64,000 nucleotides of DNA. Source: Micropterix aruncella (lineage: Eukaryota; Arthropoda; Insecta; Lepidoptera; Micropterigidae). The position numbers and the translations under genes were made by a program. Shown here in pieces: positions 1 through 11,644 of the stretch. Under the pieces are notes generated by a model. The model had not been told where the DNA came from. It did no database searches and saw only the letters and a program-made list of their open reading frames with translations. Within the stretch, counting starts at the first letter, position 1; each line of letters starts with the position of its first letter. The stretch lies in contig OX155955.1 in assembly GCA_944548615.1 (NCBI GenBank), forward strand, positions 3,161,279 to 3,225,278. The letters run 5' to 3'.

Positions 1-1931
1 TCTGACTTTCCATGTTAAAACGCAAGAATGGACTACCCGCTCTATACCATATTCAATTGGACTATTTCAGGGCTGTTGCCTCTCCCCGACGATTTTTAAT
101 ATAGTTTGTAATACTGCTGGAAAGCCTGACCCAGTTTGACAGGAAGTGGGGCTACCGTTTTAAAACAGACGGCCAATACACCTCGTCGTGCCTCGCTTTT
201 GCCGACGACCTAAGTTTCATCACCAGAAGCCCCAAGCAGCTTTCCCTGCTATTACAGAAAGTGGAGCTTTTCTGCGACTGGTCAGGCTGTATAAAAGTGA
301 AGCCCTCCAAATGTTTTTGCCTTGGACTCGCCCGCATGGGCACAAAATTTACATCCTATGACCCCAAATTGGTCTATAAGGGCTCTAATATCTCCCTTAT
401 AGACCCAAACAATCATTTCAAATTCCTCGGCAGAAAAATCACCCATCAGGGAAAAGACGTCTCGGGCGATCATGTTATAGAGCATTTCAAAAGTTGCCTG
501 GCGAAAATAGATGCCTTGCTAATTTCTGGCCCTCGTAAGGCCTGGATCTATGACAATTATCTAACGTCACATTTGTCATGGCCCTTTCTTATTTACGATT
601 TTACCAAAACCCAACTGTCCCGTCTAGATGCGCTGGTGACAGCTAGTTTAAAATCCTGGCTGTCCTTAGCCAAACCAGCTGACCCCTCGACTCTCTTCAG
701 GTCCAAACAAAATTTTGGGCTAGCGCTAAAACTGCACGTAATAAGTGGCCGTAGTGATTCAAATGATCTACAAGCCCGCGTAGACTTCCACAAAAAGTTC
801 CTTACTGGAATCAGCCAGAATGGCACTGGTCTGGGGTATGGCAGTACAACCACGAGCGACGTGGACTTGAAGAAGTCTCTTTTGCGGGGAGATTACGACA
901 GCAAGAGTATGGCTCATGCTATTGGCCTTCAATGCCAGAATGATTGGACAACAATTGGGGACTTTTGCATTCCGCCTCCAATGCACTGGAAGGTAATGCT
1001 CTATGACTGGACGCCAGAGATGCTGAAATTTTATTTGAATGCCTTTCAGCATACACTTCCAGACCCCAGTAACCTCGCTCGTTGGAGCTTTGCCGAGGAT
1101 AGTTCTTGTCCCCTCTGTAGCAATACCCCTTGCACAGCTAGACACATTCTAGCTGGCTGCAAGGTGGCCTTAGATCAAGGACGGTACACTTACCGCCATG
1201 ACAAAGTTCTCGCTGTTATTCGCGAGGTAATTAGTCTCTCAGTGGCTCGTGCCAACAAGGGTTTGACAGTATCCTCCAAACCCCCAATACAGTTTGTGCG
1301 GGATGGCTCTAAAGGCAAAAAACATTTAACTACAAAACCTTTCTCAATAATCGAGAAAGCTACAGATTGGATTCTGGAGGTTGATTCGGTCTCTAAGCAG
1401 TATAAATTCCCTGAAAGTCTCGGATGCACAGCCCTCCGTCCAGATATAACTCTTTACTCTCTATCTCGGAAGGTGGCTCTTATTGTAGAATTAACTGTTC
1501 CATGGGAATCAAATATCCCAAAAGACCACGAGTACAAATTAAATAAATACCATGATCTTGCAAATGCCGTAACCCGGAACGGCTTCACTGTTCACCTTCA
1601 CGCGGTGGAAGTTGGCGCTCGTGGCCTGCCAGCTAAATCTCTATTTCACCTCTTTAAAGATCTTGGCCTTTCCAGAAAAATAATCAACTCTTTCTTAGAA
1701 AAATTATCTAAAGCTGCGATTTGCGCATCTCAAATTCTATGGCTTCGAAGGGGGAGTGAATGGGTGGCAAGGTGAACGCTCACATGTGGCAAGACAGCTG
1801 TCCTAAACCTACCACAGCCGGTTCGTAAGTCCGGAATCCACTGCTCACCCCCCAGAAGTGTAAAAAAAATAGTATTATGATGGGCCCGACTCCGGTCGGT
1901 GAATTCCATGGCAGCTCCGTTTGTATTTATT
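1..1931 (+). mobile_element. R2-superfamily non-LTR retrotransposon, 3' part (cut by window edge)
   Basis: The reverse transcriptase motif GLFQGCCLSPTIFN is at about 56-96. The catalytic FADDL is at about 198-212, reached by one frame change near 100-130. The zinc knuckle and restriction-like endonuclease follow. The 3' end carries the family signature '..CATGGCAGCTCCGTTTG', shared by at least five other copies in this window. Confidence 0.88.
105..1775 (+). CDS. R2-type retrotransposon polyprotein, C-terminal open frame
   Basis: An uninterrupted frame runs from the last stop at 102-104 to TGA at 1773-1775; the first Met is at 261. Non-LTR elements of this group nick DNA with their endonuclease and copy RNA at the nick. 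Seen: the RT active site FADDL at about 198-212, then, numbering from Met 261, a CCHC knuckle C283-x2-C286-x8-H295-x4-C300. After it comes the endonuclease core R393-P-D395, then E410-L-T-V-P-W-E416, then H423 and K426 before KY. This arrangement (knuckle, then PD-(D/E)xK-like nuclease after the RT) defines the R2/R4/NeSL/Hero group. The tail [13 protein letters not shown] recalls Hero-like members. The upstream RT half is in another frame, so this copy is probably dead. Confidence 0.8.
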   Translation, partial: FVILLESLTQFDRKWGYRFKTDGQYTSSCLAFADDLSFITRSPKQLSLLLQKVELFCDWSGCIKVKPSKCFCLGLARMGTKFTSYDPKLVYKGSNISLIDPNNHFKFLGRKITHQGKDVSGDHVIEHFKSCLAKIDALLISGPRKAWIYDNYLTSHLSWPFLIYDFTKTQLSRLDALVTASLKSWLSLAKPADPSTLFRSKQNFGLALKLHVISGRSDSNDLQARVDFHKKFLTGISQNGTGLGYGSTTTSDVDLKKSLLRGDYDSKSMAHAIGLQCQNDWTTIGDFCIPPPMHWKVMLYDWTPEMLKFYLNAFQHTLPDPSNLARWSFAEDSSCPLCSNTPCTARHILAGCKVALDQGRYTYRHDKVLAVIREVISLSVARANKGLTVSSKPPIQFVRDGSKGKKHLTTKPFSIIEKATDWILEVDSVSKQYKFPESLGCTALRPDITLYSLSRKVALIVELTVPWESNIPKDHEYKLNKYHDLANAVTRNGFTVHLHAVEVGARGLPAKSLFHLFKDLGLSRKIINSFLEKLSKAAICASQILWLRRGSEWVAR

Positions 1932-1961
1932 TATATCATCAATGACGATATCGTCGGCTTA

Positions 1962-2538
1962 ACTTGCAAACCGGCCAACTCCCGTTTTGACCCAAAGTCT
2001 AACCACAGTTAAATACTCGAAACTGCTTGCATCATGCTTTGTTAAGCTAACTACAGTTAAATTCCCTAACCGAGCCCTGATGCCCGGTTAGCGCCACTAA
2101 CCAGCAGTTAGCGAGCTGTCAAACGCTAGCTGTCAATTTTTGAGGTTAGATTTGATCGCCTGCGCCACGGTTTTTTTGCATTTTTTGATTATTGCGCTCG
2201 TAAAACGTTTTTCTATAGTCTCATATTGATCAAGAAAGACGCGAAAGCGAGAAATGAACAAACGCCTGTGGCAGTTTGACAGCTGATGAGCTGAGAACCT
2301 CCCGTCCGCCATTTTGAACTGTGCTGTGTTTGGCTGAGGCGATCAATCTCGATTTCAGTTGTGCCAATGGTTATGTTCGAACACTCAAAAATTGTTTTTG
2401 CGGACTCCAAACGGCGCTAGTTAACCGGGACGTCCGAATAGTTGGTGCAAGCCGTCATAATTTAACCGGCTGTAAAATTGTTTATCGTGGTTAACTAACC
2501 ACGGTTAGCAGAAGTTAACAGGCCGGTTGGTGCAAGTC
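1962..2538. repeat. Probable MITE with short inverted ends
   Basis: The ends resemble each other as inverted repeats: acttgcaaaccggcc on the left, and the complement of ggccggttggtgcaagt on the right. Several TTAACC/GGTTAA motifs lie inside. No coding frame was recognised. Confidence 0.45.
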
Positions 2539-2544
2539 ACCCTA

Positions 2545-2640
2545 AAAAACATAATAAAAATAATTATAAATACAATAGTTCACTTTTTGTAATGGCAGTC
2601 GTGTTTTTTAATCTTTTTAATATTTTTACTTGTTCAGTTA
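2545..2640 (+). repeat. Short dispersed repeat, copy 1
   Basis: About 90 bp here (aaaataattataaatacaa, then a stretch around 'agttcactttttgtaa') recurs at 13305-13390 with few differences. Class unknown. Confidence 0.5.
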
Positions 2641-3683
2641 TAACTGAAATACACTTTCATTTAACCATTTGTGTGCCGGAGGGCTAGTGGTCTGATTCGG
2701 TACTGCAAAAAATATCACCGTCTCTGACATGTGCTTTTTTTGCTCATATTTGCTACCTAAATAATAAACACATGGAAATCATGTTTTCTTACTTATGGCT
2801 TCACATAATAATGTACTTACATATTTATCAAAAAATATATTGGTATCAGTGGCGGTCTCTTCATATAAGCCGAAAAGCCTGGCTTGCCTATAATTCCAAA
2901 TTAACAATTAAATAAATGAATAACACAATTCGTAAAAAAACAACTAAACAATTTTTTTTGCTAGCGCTCCTACTGCTATCTAGCGCGCACAGCTCGCTCC
3001 ACGCGAGAAAAAATCTGTTATCGACAGGGTGCGATAATTATAGACAGGGCGCGATTGCTGTCTCGCTCGCACATTATGGGCTTTCAATGCGGCTTTCAAA
3101 ATCAGTGTTCCTCTCATTCGCACCTGTGGCAAATTACGCTAAACAATATATGTGTATATACAACTTTTGTATCGGGAGCTAAGCCGGGCTTGCTTAGCCA
3201 TGACGTTGAATGCGAACTGCGAATGCGAACGTGTCAACAGAAAGCGCGACTTCATTATAATTAGTTTGGATTGCAATGTGCGAGTGACGTCGGGCTAATT
3301 TTTTATTGTGTAATTTCAATTGATTTGTGGTTTTAGTGCCTGATAAAAAAATGGAGGAAATTGTCCTTTGTGGTCAGTAATGTATTCTTATTACTTTGTT
3401 TTCTGACATATGTGACAACCCGCAGGACTAAGACGGGGATACGGTTTTAGCAGCGAAGAATTTTAAAAACTCGATGCGATCATTCCATTTAAATTTTTTC
3501 ACCTTGTTTTCCGCCGAATTTTTAAAAAACTGAGCGTTTGTACAACATTCTTCAAAAATCACAAGTCGATGTGGGTTATAGGAATTAAGAAAGGAAAACA
3601 AAATAAAGGAATTTCAGACTTGGTTACGTGTTGAATTTCAATATGAATTTGATCAAATTTATGAAAACAATCTTTAAAATAAC

Positions 3684-4183
3684 TCAGCACCTCGTTTGAG
3701 ACGCAACGTACGCTGTGCTCATACTGAATACAAACGACTTTTTGTCCAGGTAATTAATTGACAACATATTTTGCGAAATTGACGATCGATATTCGCAAAT
3801 TTTCAAATTGAAATTTTTCCAACTCTTCAACAACAAACTATACGAGAAATACCGTTTAGATTTTCCTACAAAGGCATTAGATTCATTATTTGACATTTAT
3901 GCAAACCATTTTGACAGAAGGTTTTAAAGAACCAAATGATTTGTTTGTACTCCTCTCTTGAATTGAAAGATTGCAATGTTTTTGAACGAATTAGTCAGAA
4001 TAGCCTCGAAGACACCTTTCCCCAATTGTTGAAGTTAGCGTATCTTGTCGTCACTATTCCTGCTACAAGTGCTTCCGCAGAACGTGCATTCTCATCTCTT
4101 AAGCTTATTCATACTTACCTAAGAAATACACAGGGTCAGGAACGTCTATCTGAGTTATGGTTGCTATTGAAAAACAGTTGTTA
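3684..4183 (+). pseudogene. hAT transposase remnant with C-terminal dimerisation domain
   Basis: 3936-4183 encodes LKLAYLVVTIPATSASAERA and then FSSLKLIHTYLRNTQGQERL, the hAT dimerisation motif (xxSAERxFS). Upstream, broken frames from about 3684 continue the same reading direction. No N-terminal BED finger or catalytic core was seen, so the gene is not functional. Confidence 0.85.
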
Positions 4184-4429
4184 AAAGAATTAAAGCGTTC
4201 GCCATCATTTTACTCAGACGTAATAAAATCATTTTTGAAAAAAGGTAGACGCTTCGATTTAGAATATAAACGATGAAAATATGCCAGCGTGAGTTTCATT
4301 CCCATGGCTAGCTTTCTAAGGGTCACTTATTTTACTTTTTGTTCACTTTTTTATAAAATAGTCTTACAGCTCATACAAGCAAGGGTCAACTTATCAACTC
4401 AAGCAAGGGTCAACTCAAGCAAATAAAAT

Positions 4430-4743
4430 GGCTTTTCTAAGGGGCTCTCTAGACGAAAAAGCATGCTTGACAAGCTTCGCGTCGCGGACAGGGAGGGGAT
4501 CGTAAAACCGCAGGAAATATACAAATATTTTTTTGTAATATTTACCAAAAATGCATAATTTTGTAGTTTATACCAGGGAGTCACGTTAATTAGAAGTAAT
4601 TGATTGATGAATGACGTGACTGGCATTTTTGGTAAATATTTTTAAAAAATGCATATTTTCTGCGGTTTACGATCCCCTCCCAGCCCGCGACGCGATTTTT
4701 AACAAGCATGCTTGATCGTCTAGCTAGAGAGTCCTTTAAAGCC
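4430..4743. repeat. Foldback element nested in the hAT relic
   Basis: Two arms of roughly 110 bp pair. Both hold GGCTTT, CTCTCTAG, AGCATGCTTG, TCGCGTCGCGG and GGGAGGGGATCGT in the same order when one arm is reversed. The centre is about 90 bp. Confidence 0.8.
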
Positions 4744-5002
4744 ACTAGAGGTATGCGACTGCTGATAAGTATATGTTAAATTCTGTCTTGCAGTAGCATG
4801 CCTTCAGTGTGCTTTATTGAATGTACGACCCAAGCAGTAAATTTCAAACTGAAGATTAAAGAGTAAAGAGGTACCACTTTTTTACTATAAAAAGCGTAAA
4901 AAAAAACACAAAGAGGTATGTCGGGCTTGCCCTATTTACGAACCCTGGGCACGCCACTGATTGGTATGAGACTTGTACTAATACATCTATTAATATTTGT
5001 TT

Positions 5003-5153
5003 TATAAATAGGATAGAATCGAATTTACCGCGTGAAATTTGTAGGACCCGACGTTTCGGTGACGTTGCAGCCGCCGTTGTCTAGGCTGCAACGTCACCGA
5101 AACGTCGGGTCCTACAAATTTCACGCGGTAAATTCGATTCTATCCTATTTATA
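5003..5153. repeat. Perfect palindrome, 68-bp arms
   Basis: The left arm 5003-5070 is the exact reverse complement of 5086-5153, with a 15-nt spacer. The arms hold TTTACCGCGTGAAATTTGTA and ACGTTTCGGTGACGTTGCAG. A diverged relative with the same flanking tail (accgcgatagtcttcgat) lies at 43432-43617 in the other orientation. Confidence 0.95.
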
Positions 5154-5440
5154 ATGTCAAACAACCGCGATAGTCTTCGATTTCATAATATTTGTTTGTT
5201 TGAAAAACTTCATTGCACACACAATAGAGTACAACATGGTAGACCTATGGCCAAGTGGCAATATCGTATGACCATACCACCAGGGTTATTGTGACAAATT
5301 CATATATGACAAGCGTAATTAAGTAGTACTTATAATAAATGAGTAATTACATAATGAATATAATAATCAAAATAAAACAAATCAATAACACGTCAACTCA
5401 ATATCAAAGGGAGAAATGGTATCTAAGGTCAAGCTAGGAG

Positions 5441-6128
5441 CAGTGTTGCCAACTGAGGCGATATGTCGCCATTTAGGCTACCTCGAATGGGTTATCGGCG
5501 ACCAAAAAATACCATAAATCGCCTGTCGCTGATTTAGGCTACACCAGTTGTTCGATTTTTAAGGTGAGGACGATTTTATTTATTTTATAATGGTGCCGAA
5601 TATTTTGGTAACTTGTAATGTTTTTTAAAATAAATAATTTCCCGTTTATTAACATTAAGTTGGTATGGTTTAGTTAAATATTATGTAATTGTGTTTTAGC
5701 ATTGTTAATGTAGGTATGTAATTGATTTTTCAAACTTTCGTAGTTAGGACAGTAGTAGGAAAATTGTTTTTCTTCATAATTTACCTAGTTATAATAGATA
5801 AATGGTCATATTACACTGTATATTTATGTTTGGTTCGTGGTATAATGTCCATAAATACAGTAGCTTTATACAAAATGGCAATCTTGGTACCTATCTAGAA
5901 AATTTTATTATATTTTCTCAACAATCTTATTCCATCCAATATTTGTTTTTTTATATACCTACTAAGCTTAGTATTTTTTAAAGTATCTGTAATTGTCTAG
6001 AATGACTTCAATTCTTTTATTTAAATCTATGGCTTGCAAATTCTTTTAATTTTTTTCAAATAGGCTACTTTAGGCTATCTTTTCTGCTGACATCGGCGAC
6101 TATTTAAGTCTGGCACTTGGCAACACTG
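5441..6128. mobile_element. Non-autonomous hAT-type MITE with 8-bp target duplication
   Basis: The ends are CAGTGTTGCCAA and TTGGCAACACTG. They are flanked by the exact direct repeat GCTAGGAG at 5433-5440 and 6129-6136. It is 688 bp long and no transposase frame is visible. Confidence 0.92.
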
Positions 6129-6630
6129 GCTAGGAGACGGGTAGGGGAGGGGGTGTATTCATAGGTTAAGTAAATGTCTGTTATTAGATTTCTTTTAAAC
6201 CCGATCGAGTTTTCAAGTTGTCTTAGTGGCAAAGTCCATATTCCGGCCGCCTGCTTTGCAAATGACTTAGAAATGAAAGTTGATGAATGCTGAGATATAG
6301 GCAGTAAAATTTTTCCTAAAACGTCATGGAAGACCATAAGATGAAAGCGGAGAGATTATAAGGCATGTTTGAATCAAGTACATGAAAGAGTAGGTTGAGA
6401 ATGTGAAAATCTCAACATTGTCTAATTTTCAAAAAGTCAATATTTATAAATGTTCCCTTGATTTTTACATTTGCTTGAAGCTGAAAGAGTTTCCTATAGG
6501 ATAAAACAAAAAATGCAGGTCGGGTTTGTTGCCGGCCGGCCGGTCGTTCCGTATAGAGTACACAGCGCGGCCGTTACTAGAGGTTTTCCAAACCCTATGT
6601 TTCCAACCCATGTCTTATTCTTGATTTTAG

Positions 6631-6779
6631 TATGGCGGCGTCAGTGTGGAGACTCAAGTAAGCGAAGGCGGTGTTTCAGTGACATTTGGAAATTATCGCC
6701 CGGGCTTAGCACCCGTTCATCTCTATAATCACTCTCCGCATACAATCACCTTCTGGGAAAAAGAAAGCATCAATGTTAA
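6631..6779 (+). CDS. Vps13: Vps13 exon (SHR-BD region, first in window)
   Basis: The acceptor is ttttag and the donor gtatgt. It encodes [14 protein letters not shown] and then [21 protein letters not shown], the PG-APV--NH pattern of the VPS13 adaptor-binding repeats. It ends after two bases of a Lys codon. No earlier exon of the gene was recognised between 1 and 6630. Confidence 0.85.
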
Positions 6780-9700
6780 GTATGTAGTATTTATGTTTAA
6801 TATATTTTTTTTATTTTGAAAAGTAAGTATTTTGAAATCTAAGTATTTTTTTTAATTTTGAAAATTACGTGATGATGATAGATGACCAGTCGCCCTACCA
6901 CCTAAGAATAAGAATAATAATAAATTTATTTTCGTAAGTAATTTTCCAAAACATTATTAACAAAGTCTGCCTAACTAGGCCGAAGCCCGTACCAAGGTAG
7001 ACTCGACTAGGTCACTTGTAAGTTTTATATTGTGTGCACACTAAGTGTGCACACAATATAAAACTACCTTAACCTCTTGAGTATGATACGACCAAATCTG
7101 GTTCTGAAACAATTATCCGTTGAGTATGATACGACCAGATCTGGTTCCGCGTTTTTTTCACTTTGACGTTCTCATATTTATTCATAATTATCTAATTGTT
7201 TTACAAAATGATATTTCAATATTCTATATTCGAAATTTCAATGCAATCATTGTGCAGTTGTTCTTTTTATGATTGGTGTAGTAGTTTCGTAGTTATAGTA
7301 CTTTAAGGTCGATGTCGCCGAAAATCCTTCAAAAGAGACAGATGCATCCATGAAAATACCCATTTACTCCAAGGGTTAATAAGTCTTATTAAGGTACTAT
7401 CACTGAGAAAAAGAAAAAGTAAAAAAAATAAATAAAGTAAATTTAATAACTCTAATAAAAACGTAGTATAAATTTCAAGAGTTATTTTAATGATATTTAA
7501 TACCTAATTCATAATCATGTTAAAAGATAAAAAAGTAATAAAGACATCAAAATATATCCAAATAATTTTAAAATAATAATAATAAAATACAATAAGATTG
7601 TAATTGCAATGATAATCAGTAAATAGCAAAAAATAACATAGAGGTAAAAATTTTAAAAATATAAATAAAATAAAAAGTCAGTAATATGAAGCAGTAATTA
7701 AAATAGTCTAGTTGCTAGTCAATAAATAATACACAAAATAATACCTAAAATTAATCATTGACTAGCCTCTCAGTAGCCAAAAAAAAGCCTTAACTGTGAT
7801 GCATAATGGGATTGCCGGGAGCAGGCCTGCTGTACGCGTTGATTGTGAATTACGAGTAGTAATAAAAACTCGATTAACTGGAACATGTCAAAAATACTAC
7901 AATCTCCAGCATCTGTCCCGGAGGCCTGTAGCAACCCAAACAGGCTGCTAACCTTCTGGGCCAGCCTGGGTTGGCTGGAGTAACATAAATAAAAATATGA
8001 GCCACGCACAACAGCCCAATCAAGAGGCCAAGTGCGTGAAAAAGCGCGGTTAAACTAACTAACTATGTCGATGGAATATGTGAAGTTGAAAAGCTTTATC
8101 CACTCATTGGCATCGCCCCCCCCCCCCACCCTGCAATACTTCAGAGAGAAAGAGAGAGACAGAAAGAGCTCTCTCTCTCTCTTTATGTCCTGACTGATTT
8201 TGAACGCCTAAAGGTGACATACGACCCAGGACCCACTGGGAGGGCTTTATTTGGCGATGACCTAAAGGAAGAGATAGCACTGCGGTCCCACGTCCCCTAT
8301 ACCAGCTGGCATAGTCTCAACAGTTTGAGTGTGTGTGTGTGTGTGTGACAAGATGCCGAACCAATCTCGTCCGCTGTCGGAGACTCCAATATGCAAGTGT
8401 GGAACGCTGCAAGATGAAGACCAGCTCCTATTCTGCCCGCAGCTGACCGCCGCATCACGCACTAGGACTTACAAGAGGGGAACGACGAGGGCATTCAGAC
8501 CGCTTACTTTTGGATAGACGTGTCCTAACCTGGCACGGACTTCTTAACGAACGAACGAACCTAGAATATGTTTTTATTCTTTGAAGAGTCATTGTAATAT
8601 AAATATGTTTTTCTGATAAGCTAGTGTTCCAAAATATAGTTCCAAGAACTCTTTCTTTCATCGAAAAATCTATATAATGGAGTAAATATGAAGTAATGCT
8701 TTCCCATATTTTTTCTCTTAAAATAAGCCAAGCAAGTGTATAAAAATAAAATTGAAGAAAACACCATATATTTTGCATGGTAAAGTGGTGGCAGTCTTTA
8801 TTATGGATATTCACTCTAGACCCAATTAAAACAGTCCTTAAGTAGTGCTTTAATAAGAGTAAGCCGATGGTGATCGGTTAACTTTTTTTTCAGTATAAAG
8901 TAAAGTTTTGAATTTTTTATAGTATAATTTGTGATTTCCATATCTTTAATTTATCACTAAAGGTTCTCATTATTATTACTATTATTTATTCTAGGCAGAC
9001 AGAAAACTGCAATCAGGAGAAATTGAATAAATTTTTACTTTCAGAAAATTGCCACCTATGAGTGATGTTTTATTCACTTGGAGCAATCCAGCTGGACCTC
9101 GAATTCTCATCCTGGAAGGACACAAGAAGAAAGAAATCGAGAATGATCTTCGGATGGACGGCATCGGAGATTTTATGTGAGGCACTCAGACAAATTAACA
9201 TTTGATTATCATGTATATCGCACATCCGGTAGAACAAAGTCACAACATACATTTTTTAAATTTTACAGGAGCGCAAATTAAAGTGATTTTATTATTTGGA
9301 ACCAAGATTTTGACTTTAAATCATTGTTTTATTATGACTAAGTCATTAGTCATCACCTCCTGTAAACTTTAAAAAATGTATGTTTTGACTTTGTTCTACC
9401 GGATGTGCGATGTAATAGTACCCTAAATATTTTGTCCCGAAGAAAGAGCAGATGCAGACAAGCGTTTCTTGTTGCCCAAATGGAGGTGGGTGTCAGCTAA
9501 CACAAACACTACAGAAATGCCGCTATTCACTATCAAATAATCAATATCCGCTTTTCCGTCAATCTATTACCATTATAGTCCCCACCTCCATCTGCTAACA
9601 TTTGTTGACCAAACAATAATTCTCTTTGAATTTATTATTTAATGATTTACGTAATCAACTGATAACAGATAATATTATGTTATTGTTTGTTGTTTCGGAT

Positions 9701-11612
9701 TTGTTTTTAATTTGCAGGTTTGTTTTTATTTCATGGAGGAACAAATCCATCTCAATATTCAGGGGTTAGTGAATGTCCACTGTATAGAACTACCCCTTGC
9801 ACAGCTAGACATATTCTAGCTGACTGCAAGGCGGCTTTAGATTGAGGGCGGTGCGCTTACCACCATGATATAGTCTTTGCTTTTATTCACGAAGTAATTA
9901 GCCTCTCAGTGGCTCTTGTCAAAAAGGGTCTCATAGAACCCTCTAAACCCCCAATACAGTTTGCGCAGCATGGCTCTAAAGGCGAAAAACATTCCACTAT
10001 AAAACTTTCTCAATAATCGAGAAAGATCCAGATTGGATTCTGGAGGTCGATTCGGTCTCTAAGCAGTATAAATTCCCTGAAAGTCTCGGGTGCACAGCCC
10101 TCGGTTCAGATGTAACTCTTTACTCCCTATCTTGGAAGATGTTCCTTATTGTAGAATGAACTGTTCCATGGGAATGAAACACCCAAAAGAGCACAAGTAC
10201 AAATTAAATAAATACCATGATCTCGCAAATGCTGTCACCCGGAACGGTTTCACTATTCACCTTCATGCGGTGGAAGTTGGTGCTCGAGGTCTACCAGCCA
10301 AATCACTGTTACGTCTCTTTATAGATCTTGGTCTCTCCAGGAAAATAATCAACCAACTAGAAAAATAATTTAAAACTTCTATTTCCACATTTCAAATACT
10401 ATGGCTTCTACGAGGTGAGTGAATGGGTCGATATCTATTATAGTGTGGATAAAACCTGTCCTTTTTTCGCTTAACATGTGTTTGAATGTCAACATTTTTT
10501 GCTACTTATTTCATTGTATGATAATTACAGACAGTGATATTGTAGAGGGTTTGAGGTATGAAATTTAGGTTATAATGATGATGATTTTTTATACGAGGAA
10601 TAGTCCTCTATCAACCACTATTCCTCGACCTGTTTCTGACTCTAAAAGTTGTTATTTTACAATAGTGAAAGAATGTTTCTGAACTATGAATTTATTGATC
10701 AGTTTCTTTGTGTAACAGTACAAAGATTATGTGCAATGTTCGCAGAGTGCAGGCGATGAGTGTGAGTATGATTTCGCAACCGGGGCGATGGTACATCCGA
10801 AGTAATGGAATGATCAGGCGGGATAGTCTTTGTAGGGATGAACGATGCGGTGGCATTATCGACTGCATAACACATTCGTATTATCGTCATGGCACGTTAT
10901 TCCAATATCGAAAATAGTATGTATCTGCAACTTTCAGTATGAAGGTTTATTAAACATTATTCTACGTAGACCATATCGCCATCCCACTAATGAACTTTAT
11001 AAAGGATCTAAAGTCCTTGATTGTAGGCAACTTTTTATAAAAACTTCCCTCTTTAGGCTATTTTTGGACAGTAACTCAAATTTACGAATAATTCAGAACC
11101 GAGAAGACCAACGAGACAAGTTATAGAAAATAGCTTAATAATACCCAGAATGAAAACATCATTTGGACAAAGACAATACTCTTTCATTGCGCCGAGATTT
11201 TACAATCTGATCAATATGGAAATAAAAATGAATTTGACATTTAGGGAATTCAAAAATAGAATAAAGAAATGGTTATCCAAACATGACAGACTAACCATAC
11301 ATCAAATGTTAGAAATAATAGTTTAATAAAACTTAGGTGCACAAATTATTAACATATTTTTAAACATATATTTTAACATTCAACTAACTACCAATAATTA
11401 TTTGACTTTGTTGTTATATATTATTTTGACAATGAATTGTACTTTTTTTGATTAAATATTTTTATATTAAATCCTATATTACTTAACATATATTAAATAT
11501 TAATGACTGTTTCTTTCTTTTCTCACATATAACTTTATTTATATTATTGGAATTTTATATTATTGTCGATTATATAATAGAATTGCATTTTATTTATTAT
11601 ATTATCTTTTAA

Positions 11613-11644
<32 letters not shown>

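Larger units (their letters stand above)
2847..4959 (+). mobile_element. hAT transposon relic with perfect 8-bp target duplication
   Basis: The ends are CAGTGGCG and its inverse CGCCACTG. The exact 8-bp direct repeat ATTGGTAT flanks them (2839-2846 and 4960-4967). It carries a transposase remnant and a nested foldback element. An 8-bp duplication with CAGTGGCG ends is classic hAT. Confidence 0.92.

Noticed and set aside
5060..5115. Possible hammerhead ribozyme (CGAAACGTC motif)
   Set aside because: The GAAAC strand is there, but no CUGAUGA strand or proper stem layout follows; the motif comes from the perfect palindrome.
6471..6728. 85-codon frame across the first Vps13 exon
   Set aside because: It uses a different phase; the VPS13 reading starts after the acceptor at 6630.
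8326..8348. (GT)n tract as Z-DNA or regulatory site
   Set aside because: It lies within a broken LINE frame and looks like ordinary microsatellite expansion.
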